IMG/VR virus record: IMGVR_UViG_3300047317_000290
Location: 1 to 40,669 of that record
Reading direction: 5' to 3' (one strand)
DNA length: 40,669 nucleotides
Source of the DNA: a virus
A program made the translations under genes and the position numbers. Under the pieces are notes generated by a model. That model saw only the letters and a list, made by a program, of their open reading frames with translations. It was not told the origin of the DNA and ran no database searches. This document shows positions 1 to 6,924 of the stretch, piece after piece. The number at the start of each line of letters is the position of its first letter. The first letter of the stretch is position 1.

Positions 1-24
1 CTACACTCGGCCGTTTCAGCGCCA

Positions 25-54
25 GGCAATCGACTCACTAGATATAGGGTAGAG
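25..54 (+). promoter_or_regulatory. Early-type conserved element, copy 1 (upstream of tRNA genes)
   Basis: Block A (GGCAATCGACTCACTA, 25-40) matches the consensus exactly. Block B at offset 22 is poor (GGGTAGAG). It lies about 200 bp upstream of the first tRNA and is the only copy left of the lysis genes. It shares the ten bases CGACTCACTA with the T7 promoter core. Inferred role: promoter for the leader and tRNA transcript, or an operator. Confidence 0.5.
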
Positions 55-115
55 GGTGGTTGTTCCCGCGCATCAAGACGTTACGATCCGGCGGACCGAG
101 GACCCATCCCAAGCT

Positions 116-169
116 GCCCTGTGTGCTCCCCGGTTCCCTCTCTCCGGACTGGGTTCTGAGCACCAGGGC
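116..169 (+). other. Long hairpin in the leader upstream of the tRNAs
   Basis: Outer arms GCCCTG-U-GTGCTC (116-128) and GAGCACCAGGGC (158-169) pair over 12 bp with a single bulged U. The interior (129-157) can pair partly (CCCGGT with ACTGGG). There is no coding sequence between element 1 and the first tRNA, so the hairpin would be part of the 5' leader of a tRNA transcript. It could be a processing signal, a small RNA, or the relic of a tRNA. The pairing is seen directly; the function is unknown. Confidence 0.4.
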
Positions 170-230
170 ATGGCTTCGCGGCGCCACTGACAGCGGTTGA
201 TTTCCGTGGGAGTGTTACGGCGAAGCCCTT

Positions 231-307
231 GCCCTCTTGGCTCAGTCTGGCCTAGAGCGTCGTCTACCGAATGACGAAGAACGCCGGTTCAAATCCGGTA
301 GGGGGCG
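231..307 (+). tRNA. tRNA-like gene, anticodon uncertain (8-nt loop, or 7-nt loop with ACC)
   Basis: Full cloverleaf by eye: acceptor GCCCTCT (231-237) with AGGGGGC (300-306), D stem GCTC/GAGC with GG in the loop, T stem GCCGG/CCGGT with loop TTCAAAT. CCA is not encoded. With the normal single base between D and anticodon stems, the anticodon stem is TCGTC/GACGA with an 8-nt loop and a normal 5-nt variable region. Sliding the stem gives GTCGT/ATGAC, a normal 7-nt loop with U33 and anticodon ACC (Gly), but a 7-nt variable region. The amino acid is therefore unsettled. It starts a three-tRNA cluster at the left end. Confidence 0.6.
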
Positions 308-400
308 CAGCTTCGAGTCACAAGCGAAGCAGGTAAGGGGCTGTGCTTGCACAGGAAATACCACCACCCCCATGCGTCGGTGTGAATGGCCCGGCGCCAA

Positions 401-473
401 TGGCGTGTAGCTCAATGGGAAGAGCAGCGGATTCCAAACCCGTATGTTGCAGGTTCGAATCCTGCCACGCCAG
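401..473 (+). tRNA. tRNA-Trp (CCA)
   Basis: Acceptor TGGCGTG (401-407) pairs with CACGCCA (466-472). D stem GCTC/GAGC, T stem GCAGG/CCTGC with loop TTCGAAT. The anticodon loop TTCCAAA gives anticodon CCA, with U33 and A37 in place. The last pair of the anticodon stem is an A-C mismatch. Discriminator G. Trp tRNAs are also found in the left-end tRNA clusters of cluster A mycobacteriophages such as L5. Confidence 0.85.
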
Positions 474-623
474 CAAGGGCGCACACAATAGGGCCGTGAC
501 TGGCTCCGACGATCTGTGCCCAGGGTGAAACCGGCGCGGACTGCCCAGCTTGTCACTGGGTTCAGCGGGCCTCAAGTAGCCCTAAATCTTGGCTCGCCCT
601 TCGTCGCTGTCGGGCTTGCCTTA

Positions 624-696
624 CCGCGCTTAGCCCAGTGGTAGAGGCAGCACGCTTAGAACGTGCCTAGCGGGGGTTCGAATCCCTCAGTGCGGA
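624..696 (+). tRNA. tRNA with anticodon UAG (Leu, CUA codon), short variable arm
   Basis: Acceptor CCGCGCT (624-630) with AGTGCGG (689-695), discriminator A696. Anticodon stem GCACG/CGTGC closes the loop CTTAGAA, giving anticodon UAG, which reads the Leu codon CUA. T stem GGGGG/CCCTC, loop TTCGAAT. The variable region is only five bases, whereas bacterial Leu tRNAs are class II with a long variable arm, so charging with Leu is uncertain. CUA is rare in Streptomyces genes but seems fairly common in this phage. Ends just before a terminator-like hairpin. Confidence 0.75.
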
Positions 697-705
697 CAAC
701 ATGGC

Positions 706-736
706 AAAAGCCCCCAGTCGCTGTGACTGGGGGCTT
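706..736 (-). terminator. Hairpin terminator for the leftward gene trio
   Basis: Perfect 12-bp arms AAGCCCCCAGTC (708-719) and GACTGGGGGCTT (725-736) with loop GCTGT. Read on the minus strand the stem runs into TTTTGCC, a normal intrinsic terminator after the leftward genes. On the plus strand there is no U tract, but the hairpin also sits just past the last tRNA. Confidence 0.8.
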
Positions 737-745
737 GCCGCTGTG

Positions 746-949
746 TCATGCGTCGGGTGCTTGAACTTCCTCGAAGGTGATTCGGTAGTACCGGACTCCG
801 CCGGTTGGTGAGTAGTCATCGGCGGCAGCTACAGAGATCGTCACGGGCTGTCCCGGCTCTGGGGAGTCCAAGCCCGCTACGTCTACGTGACGCGTCAGAC
901 GTTCCACCAGGAACTTGTACAGCGCGTACCGAAGTTCGATTACGTTCAT
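746..949 (-). CDS. Small hypothetical protein
   Basis: 67 aa, third gene of a leftward trio (1508-949-746). Its ATG at 949 overlaps the stop codon of the upstream gene, which indicates coupled translation, and it ends ten bases before a minus-strand terminator. The sequence is mixed alpha/beta, with an N-terminal helix (NVIELRYALYKFLVERL) and a C-terminal strand (VRYYRITFEEV). No known domain recognised and no membrane segment. The trio runs against the surrounding tRNA and structural genes, so it is probably expressed separately from them. Confidence 0.7.
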   Translation of the reverse strand: MNVIELRYALYKFLVERLTRHVDVAGLDSPEPGQPVTISVAAADDYSPTGGVRYYRITFEEVQAPDA

Positions 950-1344
950 TAGCTGCGCTCCTCTTTGATTTCGTCGTAGACGGTCTGCCAGTCGGCGGCT
1001 TCTAGTTCCTGCTGCGTGACCTCTGTGGCGTCCCCCAGCTTCTGCACGGCGTCCCGCCGGAACTGTTCCACAGAGTCCAGCCTGAGGCGGTCAGCGAGCG
1101 TGTGGCCCGTGCGCACTTCGCTGTACAGGTACCGCAGTACGGCGCGCGTCTCCGGGCTCTCACCGGCAATCGCGCTGTCTTCGAGCCCCAGTGGTACCAA
1201 GTCATGCTCCTGTGCCTCTACGGGCGTGTGTACGTCTCCCGCCTTGTCTGCGCTGACTAGCCACGTGCCGTTGCCCAAGTTGCGCTGCACGGTGCCTACG
1301 TAGTTCCAGCGGGTGTTTCGGACCCTGCTCCCCTTGCTGAACAT
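949..1344 (-). CDS. Hypothetical protein, middle gene of leftward trio
   Basis: 131 aa from the ATG at 1344, which overlaps the stop codon of the 54-aa gene upstream (TGATG); an upstream start at 1383 would extend into that gene. The N-terminal ~50 residues (GSRVRNTRWNYVGTVQRNLG) look like a small beta-barrel. The C-terminal half is acidic and helical (DRLRLDSVEQFRRDAVQKLG) and ends KEERS. No family recognised. The tight overlaps on both sides make a single operon clear. Confidence 0.7.
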   Translation of the reverse strand: MFSKGSRVRNTRWNYVGTVQRNLGNGTWLVSADKAGDVHTPVEAQEHDLVPLGLEDSAIAGESPETRAVLRYLYSEVRTGHTLADRLRLDSVEQFRRDAVQKLGDATEVTQQELEAADWQTVYDEIKEERS

Positions 1345-1508
1345 CACACGATCTCCAAGCCTGTTTCTTCGGCGGCCGCACATTGTTGGATCAGGTTCCG
1401 CATGTAGTCGCGGACATCGTCCCTGACATCCTCACGGGCGACACCAAAGGCCCTAACCCAGTCTTCCGGGTCAACGTCGACCGTGTACTCAAGGCGAACC
1501 TTCACCAT
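1344..1508 (-). CDS. Small acidic protein, first gene of leftward trio
   Basis: 54 aa, starting MVKVRLEYTVDVDPEDWVRA and ending GLEIV. A short beta strand pair followed by a helix rich in Asp and Arg (DVRDDVRDYMRNLIQQC). Short proteins of this layout are frequent in actinophages, but I assign no function. The stop overlaps the ATG of the next gene. It is divergent from the hydrolase gene at 1586, leaving a 77-bp gap that should hold the leftward promoter; no clear motif seen. Confidence 0.6.
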   Translation of the reverse strand: MVKVRLEYTVDVDPEDWVRAFGVAREDVRDDVRDYMRNLIQQCAAAEETGLEIV

Positions 1509-1585
1509 GACTCCCTCGTCCGAGCGGAACGCCAGTCAAGCACAGTGCGCAGCCCAGCGCAAGACCCCTGTGGAGGGATGAGCAC

Positions 1586-2071
1586 GTGTCAGACCCTAAG
1601 CCGGGAGACTTCGGCGTTGTACCGATCGCTGGCATCGCTGGCAAGCTCATTTCCTTCGGTCAGCTTCTGATCGGCTGCCCCTCGCGCTATTCGCATGCGT
1701 TCCTTGTTCTCGACAACGGCCAAATCATTCAGGGTGAGCCTGGCGGGGCCAAGATCTATACGGACTCGGCGTGGCCGGGAGCGGTGTACAGCAACCTTCC
1801 ATTGAGCGATGGCCAGCGTGCCGAGATAGTGGCCGCCGGTCGCGCGCTGGTAGGTACCCCGTATTCGTGGCTTGACTACGCGGCCATAGGCTTTCAGCGG
1901 CTAGGGATTCCGTCGCGCCGGTTGCGCAGCTATGTAGCGGGGAGCGGTCACATGATCTGTTCTCAGCTAGTGGACGCTGCGTATGCCAGTGCGGGCATTG
2001 ATCTTCTCGCTGATCGTGCGCCAGGCAATGTGACGCCGGGAGATCTGGCCCGCCTGATAGGCGCCCACTAG
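1586..2071 (+). CDS. Permuted papain-like (NlpC/P60, YiiX-type) hydrolase
   Basis: 161 aa, GTG start with GGAGGG nine bases upstream. The motif order YSHAFLVLDNG (His, ~residue 36), GTPYSW (~91) and MICSQLVDAAY (Cys, ~126) fits the circularly permuted NlpC/P60 fold, where the catalytic His precedes the Cys. Members hydrolyse amide or thioester bonds; in phages they can cut peptidoglycan peptides. It stands apart from the main lysis cassette at 18.7 kb, so a role in entry, a second lysin, or host modification are all possible. No signal peptide or membrane segment. A palindromic repeat follows six bases after the stop. Confidence 0.65.
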   Translation: MSDPKPGDFGVVPIAGIAGKLISFGQLLIGCPSRYSHAFLVLDNGQIIQGEPGGAKIYTDSAWPGAVYSNLPLSDGQRAEIVAAGRALVGTPYSWLDYAAIGFQRLGIPSRRLRSYVAGSGHMICSQLVDAAYASAGIDLLADRAPGNVTPGDLARLIGAH

Positions 2072-2076
2072 CTGCA

Positions 2077-2102
2077 ACCACCTACAGGAAACTGTAGGTG
2101 GT
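2077..2102 (+). repeat. GAAA-loop palindrome, copy A
   Basis: Perfect 11-bp arms ACCACCTACAG and CTGTAGGTGGT around GAAA, right after the hydrolase gene. This is the first copy of a family found in gene gaps across the window. No U tract follows. Transcript-end hairpin or stoperator. Confidence 0.85.
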
Positions 2103-2144
2103 CAGGGTCGCGCCAATCATTTTGCGCCTATGTTTCCAGGAAAA

Positions 2145-2495
2145 ATGGGGGTGGTTGGTTTGCCCCGTAGACCATGTTTGGACTGTGGTCGGCTGACTAG
2201 TAACCCTTCTCGCTGTGAGGCTCACGCTGCCGTGTGGTCTGCGCGCCTAGAGAAGCGCCGAGGATCGTCTACGGCCCGTGGCTATGGCTCTGCCTGGCGG
2301 GTGGTTGCGCGCGTGGTCCTTGAGCGGCACAAGGCTGCCTACGGCTATCGCTGTTCCGGCTATGGCATCGCTCCTCATGCTGCTACTGATCTCACTGTGG
2401 ATCACATACAGCCACGCTCTATGGGTGGAAGCGATGAGCTAAGCAACCTACAGGTGCTGTGTAGAGGCTGTAACTCAAGGAAGCACACATCGTAG
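2145..2495 (+). CDS. HNH endonuclease
   Basis: About 116 aa from ATG 2145; ATG 2130 and GTG 2151 are also possible, the last having the best spacing from AGGA at 2138. Two N-terminal Cys pairs (CLDCG and a later C) suggest a zinc site, then LTVDHIQPRSMGGSDELSN followed by CRGCNSRKH, the HNH core with its second zinc-binding Cys pair. HNH proteins beside the small terminase are common in cos phages of the HK97 type, where some act with terminase in DNA cleavage and packaging. Free-standing homing is the alternative. Confidence 0.8.
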   Translation: MGVVGLPRRPCLDCGRLTSNPSRCEAHAAVWSARLEKRRGSSTARGYGSAWRVVARVVLERHKAAYGYRCSGYGIAPHAATDLTVDHIQPRSMGGSDELSNLQVLCRGCNSRKHTS

Positions 2496-2735
2496 GCGGT
2501 CCTGGTTGGTGTTTCACAAGGCGTGAGCCTGACCACGCATTACTACACATCGTGACGAGTCAAATCGGACATATATGTGCAGTAGGGGGCATACCAAAAG
2601 TCTGGCGGTTACTCTGCGGGGGACCCATGCCCAGGGGAAAAACATGCAGCTGCGAAATTATGACCCGGGGGGCTTAACCAAATGTCCGTTTTAGCCCGCC
2701 ACGATCTTCTGTAGGTGGTCCAAGGGGGTGCCAAG
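2496..2735 (+). other. Non-coding gap before terminase; possible cos region
   Basis: About 240 bp with no convincing gene. It contains a G-run segment near 2622-2640 and another near 2665-2675, then a lone right half of the palindrome family (CTGTAGGTGGTCC, 2709-2721) directly before the small terminase Shine-Dalgarno. A cos site next to terS would be usual for this phage type, but no ends can be seen from sequence alone. Confidence 0.3.
2709..2721 (+). repeat. Half copy of the GAAA-loop palindrome (right arm only)
   Basis: CTGTAGGTGGTCC matches the right arm and flank of the family, while the bases to its left do not resemble the loop or left arm. It ends two bases before the AAGGGGG ribosome site of the small terminase gene. 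Confidence 0.6.
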
Positions 2736-3206
2736 ATGACGGTTGGTCGCCCGCCTGTACCCGCTGAGCGCAAGCGGAAGCTAGGTAATCCCGGCCAGCG
2801 CCCCATGCCCGATCTCGCTGAAGTCGCTGACGTTGCGCCAGTCGAGAACAGCGCGCCCCTTCATCTAAAGGCCGATGGCCAGAAGCTATGGGAGCGCATT
2901 ACCGGCGGAGCCCATTGGCTAGCCGACTCTGACAGCCCCACTCTTACGCTGCTCTGCGAGAAATACGACCGGCGTGCTCAATTCGTCGCTGATCTCGCGC
3001 GCAGTGAGCCAGTCCTGTACACGGATAAAGGCTACGCCTACCCCAATCCGCTGGTCGGAATGCTGTCCACCATTGAGAACGAAATTGCCCGGCTTTTCAG
3101 CGCGCTGGGGCTGACGCCTACTGACCGAACCCGTATGGGTGTCGCTGAAGTCAAGGCCCGCAACGCTTTCGAGGAAATGCTAGCTAGGCGGTCCAGTAAG
3201 GGGTGA
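2736..3206 (+). CDS. terS: Terminase small subunit (P27-like)
   Basis: 156 aa from ATG 2736, with AAGGGGG six bases upstream; a GTG at 2715 would add seven residues encoded by the palindrome half-site and is unlikely. The N-terminus TVGRPPVPAERKRKLGNPG and the C-terminal pattern (LFSALGLTPTDRTRMGV, then AFEEMLA) are typical of P27-type small terminases. It recognises phage DNA and recruits the large subunit for packaging. The stop overlaps the possible GTG start of the large subunit, so the two are translationally coupled. Confidence 0.85.
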   Translation: MTVGRPPVPAERKRKLGNPGQRPMPDLAEVADVAPVENSAPLHLKADGQKLWERITGGAHWLADSDSPTLTLLCEKYDRRAQFVADLARSEPVLYTDKGYAYPNPLVGMLSTIENEIARLFSALGLTPTDRTRMGVAEVKARNAFEEMLARRSSKG

Positions 3207-3208
3207 CG

Positions 3209-4720
3209 ATGATTGATCCCCTCTACCGCACGCCGGTTTCCCCTGAGGAAATGGTCTCGGGCGATGGCCCCGACTTCGCTGACTTCACCCAGTTTCTGCG
3301 CATCACTAAAGATTCGATCGGCGGTAACGCTGGCGAACCCCTGGTCATGCGCGACTGGCAGATAGACCTCATGGACCGGCTGTATGCCCGGCGGGCTGAT
3401 GGCCGATTGAAGCACCGTACAGCGCTTATCGGCATGCCCCGTAAAAACGGGAAGAGCGCCCTAGCCGCTGGTATCGCCCTGTTTGGTCTCGCCTTTGGTC
3501 CCCGTGGTGGCGAAGTCTTCTCTTGCGCTGGTGACAAGGAACAGGCCCGCATCGTCTTCTCGACCACGAAGCAAATGGTTGAGATGGAGCCGCAGTTTAG
3601 CGGCATGTTCAAGACCTACCGCGACGCCATTGAGCTTCCGGCTACGGGCAGCGTGTACCGCGTGCTTTCCGCTGAGGCGTACACGAAAGAGGGCTTGAAC
3701 CCTCACCTCGTGATTTTCGATGAAGTCCACGTTCAGCCGAATCGTGAGCTGTGGGACGTTATGGCCCTTGCCTCTGGTGCTCGCCGTGAGCCCATGATGG
3801 TGGGCATCACTACAGCGGGAGTCAAGACCGATTCCATGGGCGGTGACAGCACGTGCTACCAGCTTTATCAGCACGGTATGCGGGTCGCGTCTGGTGAAGT
3901 CGAGGACCCCGGATTCTTCATGTCTTGGTGGGGCGCCCCTGAGGGTGCTGTTCACACTGATCCCGCTGTATGGCATGACTCCAACCCTGGTTTTGACGAT
4001 ATTGTCTCGCGCGAGGATTTCGAGTCGGCGGTTCTGCGTACGCCTGAGGCAGAGTTCCGCACTAAGCGCCTGAACCAATGGGTTTCGACCGCGCAAGCCT
4101 GGCTGCCGGGTGGTTCGTGGGAGGCATGCGAGAGCGCTGACACGGTGATTCCCGATGGCGCTGAAGTCGTCTTGGGCTTCGACGGGTCTTTCAACAACGA
4201 CTCCACTGCGCTAGTCGTAGTCCGCTGTCCTGAAGGCGAGCAGACTCCGCACGTCGATGTGGTGGCAGCGTGGGAGAAGCCGCAAGGTACTGGTAACGAC
4301 TGGGCTGTTCCCATCATCGACGTGGAAGACGAGATCCGGGCGGCTTGCCGACGCTGGCAGGTGCGCGAGATCGTCTGTGACCCGTACCGCTGGGCCCGTA
4401 CCTATCAGGTGCTCGAAGACGAGGGTCTCCCCGTGGTCGAGTATCCGCAGAGTCCCGCCCGTATGGTTCCGGCTACTCAGCGGTTCTATGAGGCGGTCAT
4501 GAACAAGACGCTCACGCATTCCGGTGATCAGCGCCTAGCGCGACATCTTGGAAACTGCGTCATTCGTACTGACAACAGGGGCAGCCGTATCACGAAGGAT
4601 GCGAAGAACTCGCCCCGCAAAATCGACTTGGCCGTCTCCGCCGTTATGGCGCTTGATCGTGCGTGCCATGAACCCGAGCTAGAGCCGACTCCCCAGTTCT
4701 TTTCGTGGGCGGATCTATAG
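3209..4720 (+). CDS. terL: Terminase large subunit (HK97 type)
   Basis: 503 aa from ATG 3209, six bases after AAGGG; GTG 3203 is an alternative. The ATPase domain has a Walker-A-like GMPRKNGKS (~75-83) and Walker B LVIFDEVHV (D171, E172). The nuclease domain shows LGFDGSFNNDST, VREIVCDPYRW and the late KIDLAVSAVMALD, the usual acidic residues of the RNase-H-like fold. It powers DNA translocation into the prohead through the portal and cuts the concatemer. Full length for the family. I saw no in-frame TTA codon, unlike the terminase reported for phage phiHau3. Confidence 0.95.
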   Translation: MIDPLYRTPVSPEEMVSGDGPDFADFTQFLRITKDSIGGNAGEPLVMRDWQIDLMDRLYARRADGRLKHRTALIGMPRKNGKSALAAGIALFGLAFGPRGGEVFSCAGDKEQARIVFSTTKQMVEMEPQFSGMFKTYRDAIELPATGSVYRVLSAEAYTKEGLNPHLVIFDEVHVQPNRELWDVMALASGARREPMMVGITTAGVKTDSMGGDSTCYQLYQHGMRVASGEVEDPGFFMSWWGAPEGAVHTDPAVWHDSNPGFDDIVSREDFESAVLRTPEAEFRTKRLNQWVSTAQAWLPGGSWEACESADTVIPDGAEVVLGFDGSFNNDSTALVVVRCPEGEQTPHVDVVAAWEKPQGTGNDWAVPIIDVEDEIRAACRRWQVREIVCDPYRWARTYQVLEDEGLPVVEYPQSPARMVPATQRFYEAVMNKTLTHSGDQRLARHLGNCVIRTDNRGSRITKDAKNSPRKIDLAVSAVMALDRACHEPELEPTPQFFSWADL

Positions 4721-4727
4721 GAGTGCT

Positions 4728-4916
4728 ATGGATGAAAAGAAGCCCACATGGCGGCAGCGGATAAGGGAGCGAATTCCACGCTCAGCAACATCTGACGCAT
4801 TCGATGTAAGCGGTCTTGGCTGTCTAGTCGGGGCCGCTTTTTGGTGGCAGCCGATCGCGGGGCTTGTGGCTCTTGGTGCTGCGCTGCTACTTGCGGGGTG
4901 GATGACCAGTGATTAG
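4728..4916 (+). CDS. Small membrane protein between terminase and portal
   Basis: 62 aa. A basic N-terminus (KKPTWRQRIRERIPR) is followed by two short hydrophobic stretches (LGCLVGAAFWW and IAGLVALGAALLLAGW) that could form one hairpin or one long transmembrane segment. It has a good upstream GGAG, and its stop overlaps the portal GTG start, so it is part of the late operon. Function unknown. Confidence 0.7.
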   Translation: MDEKKPTWRQRIRERIPRSATSDAFDVSGLGCLVGAAFWWQPIAGLVALGAALLLAGWMTSD

Positions 4917-6147
4917 GCGCGCGATGCAAAAGCGCTTCTATGCCCCGTCCGGCGCTGGTGATCCGTGGGCGATCCCTTCGAACGGTTCGCTTCAGGCGAT
5001 GACTGCCGCTGGGGTTCAGGTAACCGATGAAACGGCGATGCAGCTTCTTGCTGTGTCAGCGTGTGTGCGGATTCTCTCCGATACGGTCGCTGGGCTGCCC
5101 TTTGATGCTGTCAAGGCCGTTGGTGATGTGCGGAGCACGATCGAACCGCCTCCCGGCATTGTGTCTGATCCTTTCGGCGGTGCCAATGACAGCCGGTTTC
5201 CGACTCGGCGTCTGGGCCTGTCTCAGCTAATGGTGAGTCTTCTCCTGCGGGGCAACGCCTATCTTCTGGTGCAGTCACGGGATCGTATGTACCGACCGAC
5301 TCGGCTGAGGGTGCTGCATCCCGATCGGGTCCGCTGCACTTTCAATGACGCTGGCGAGCGGGTTTACGAGGTTGACCGTAGGCCTGTTGACTCTGGCGAT
5401 GTGGTCCACATCCTGGGCCTTTCGTACCCTGAGGCAGCTACCGGGATCAGCGTGCTGTCGTACGCCCGGAACGCTATTGGGCTCGGGCTTGCCGCTGAGG
5501 AATTCGGCGCCCGCTTCTTTGGCTCTGGCGCTCACATGTCCGGCATCATCGAGGTGCCTGGCGATCTCGACAAGGAGCGTGCCCGGGGGCTCAAAGAGGG
5601 CTTTACCGCCTCACACGCTGGCCTGAAGAATAGCCATACTGTCGGCGTTCTCTCTGGCGGTGCCCAGTGGAAGCCGATCAGCGTGACGCCCGAGGATGCG
5701 CAGTTCCTTGGCACCCGGGCAGCGCAAAATCTTGACATGGCGATGCTCTTTGGCGTCCCGCCTCACATGCTGGGTCAGGTCGATAAGACCACTTCTTGGG
5801 GCACCGGCATTGAGCAACAGGCGCTTGGCTTTCTGGCCTACACGCTGAATCCGTGGATTGGCCGTTTCGAAGACGCATGGTCAGCGATGCTGCCTAAGCC
5901 TCATACGGCGCGCTTCAACGTCGATGGACTATTGCGCACGGATGCAGCCGGGCGGTACGCCGTGTACTCCGTGGCCCGTAGCGCTGGAATTCTCACGCCT
6001 AACGAGATTCGGGCGCTGGAAAACTTCCCGCCCGTTGACGGTGGCGATGACATTGACGCCCCGCTGAATAGCAACGTGAAACCACTTAAGGATGCCCAAG
6101 CCGGTAAGTCGGCTGCATCTGCTGACGCTCTGGGGGCGGTGCTCTAA
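4909..6147 (+). CDS. Portal protein (HK97 family)
   Basis: 412 aa from GTG 4909, overlapping the preceding stop; ATG 4924 is the other option. Typical portal stretches include AMQLLAVSACVRILSDTVAGLP, LLLRGNAYLLVQ, and the late GVPPHMLGQVDKTTSWGTGIEQ, seen in HK97-type portals. It forms the dodecameric ring at one capsid vertex, through which terminase pumps DNA and to which the connector proteins attach. The stop overlaps the ATG of the protease gene (TAATG). Confidence 0.95.
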   Translation: MIRRAMQKRFYAPSGAGDPWAIPSNGSLQAMTAAGVQVTDETAMQLLAVSACVRILSDTVAGLPFDAVKAVGDVRSTIEPPPGIVSDPFGGANDSRFPTRRLGLSQLMVSLLLRGNAYLLVQSRDRMYRPTRLRVLHPDRVRCTFNDAGERVYEVDRRPVDSGDVVHILGLSYPEAATGISVLSYARNAIGLGLAAEEFGARFFGSGAHMSGIIEVPGDLDKERARGLKEGFTASHAGLKNSHTVGVLSGGAQWKPISVTPEDAQFLGTRAAQNLDMAMLFGVPPHMLGQVDKTTSWGTGIEQQALGFLAYTLNPWIGRFEDAWSAMLPKPHTARFNVDGLLRTDAAGRYAVYSVARSAGILTPNEIRALENFPPVDGGDDIDAPLNSNVKPLKDAQAGKSAASADALGAVL

Positions 6148-6881
6148 TGACAGATTTCTCTATCCGTTCTCAGCGGCAACATGTGGTCGAGAACCGCCAG
6201 CGGCCATTCGAGGGCATGGAACTTCGCGCGCTGGACAACGGTACGGGCGGTGAGAACCTTCGCTTCACCGGCTATGCGTCTGTGACGAACACGCCTTACG
6301 AAATGGAAGATTTTCTGGGGGCGTACACCGAGGTAATTCGCGGGGGAGCGTTTGGCGCTTCACTGGCTGCGGGCGCTGATGTTCCGTTCAAGGTCAATCA
6401 TGCCGGGCTCACGCTCGCGCGCACCAAGAGCGGCACCATGCGGCTGGCTGAGGATTCCCGGGGGCTTCACGTTGAGGCAGATCTAGACCCGCGCAATCCC
6501 GACGTTCAGTCGCTTCGCAGCGCAATGGAGCGGGGCGATCTCGATGAGATGAGCTTCGCGTTTCGCGTGAATTCCCAGGAGTGGTCGCCCGATTGGTCTC
6601 AGCGCGACATCACAGATGTTGACCTGAACAAGGGGGACGTTTCCGCTGTCAATTACGGCGCGAATCCTGCTACGGCGGGTGCGGTACTGCGCTCTCGTGA
6701 TGTTGCGGCGGCATTCCTGGCGCTTCGGGCTGGCGAGCTGCCCCCGGAGACTGAGCAAACCCTACGTGCGGCCCTGACCGACGTTCTTGGCGCTTCCGGC
6801 GCTATTCCTGAGGCCACCGACGAGCTTTCCGGTGTCGACCTTTCCCCGTTCGCGACGCGACTTCGCGCGCTGAATTTCTAA
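6147..6881 (+). CDS. Prohead (capsid maturation) protease
   Basis: 244 aa. Shows the HK97 prohead protease pattern: LRFTGYASVTN, then FKVNHAG (catalytic His region, ~97), DLDEMSFAFRV (catalytic Ser, ~134) and VDLNKGDVSAVNYGANPAT. This serine protease removes the N-terminal delta domain of the capsid protein during maturation; the adjacent capsid gene does carry such a domain. The final A of the TAA stop is also the first base of palindrome copy B. Confidence 0.93.
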   Translation: MTDFSIRSQRQHVVENRQRPFEGMELRALDNGTGGENLRFTGYASVTNTPYEMEDFLGAYTEVIRGGAFGASLAAGADVPFKVNHAGLTLARTKSGTMRLAEDSRGLHVEADLDPRNPDVQSLRSAMERGDLDEMSFAFRVNSQEWSPDWSQRDITDVDLNKGDVSAVNYGANPATAGAVLRSRDVAAAFLALRAGELPPETEQTLRAALTDVLGASGAIPEATDELSGVDLSPFATRLRALNF

Positions 6882-6904
6882 CCACCTACAGGAAACTGTA
6901 GGTG
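6881..6904 (+). repeat. GAAA-loop palindrome, copy B
   Basis: Arms CACCTACAG/CTGTAGGTG around GAAA. It overlaps the protease stop by one base and ends 21 bp before the TTG start of the capsid gene, so the hairpin forms directly ahead of the most highly expressed late gene. Confidence 0.85.
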
Positions 6905-6924
6905 CTTCCCCTCATGGAGCAAAC

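Noticed and set aside
343-528. ORF across the tRNA-Trp gene
   Set aside because: It reads through the cloverleaf, which is well supported.
3461-4096. Long minus-strand ORFs opposite terminase, RDF and DNA polymerase
   Set aside because: Shadow frames of GC-rich genes with clear domains on the plus strand; no ribosome sites.
2736-4720. TTA (bldA-dependent) codon in the terminase genes, as reported for phiHau3
   Set aside because: Read through both terminase genes and saw TTA only out of frame (for example in CTT-A.. or GTT-A.. contexts). No in-frame TTA found, so this control is not supported here.
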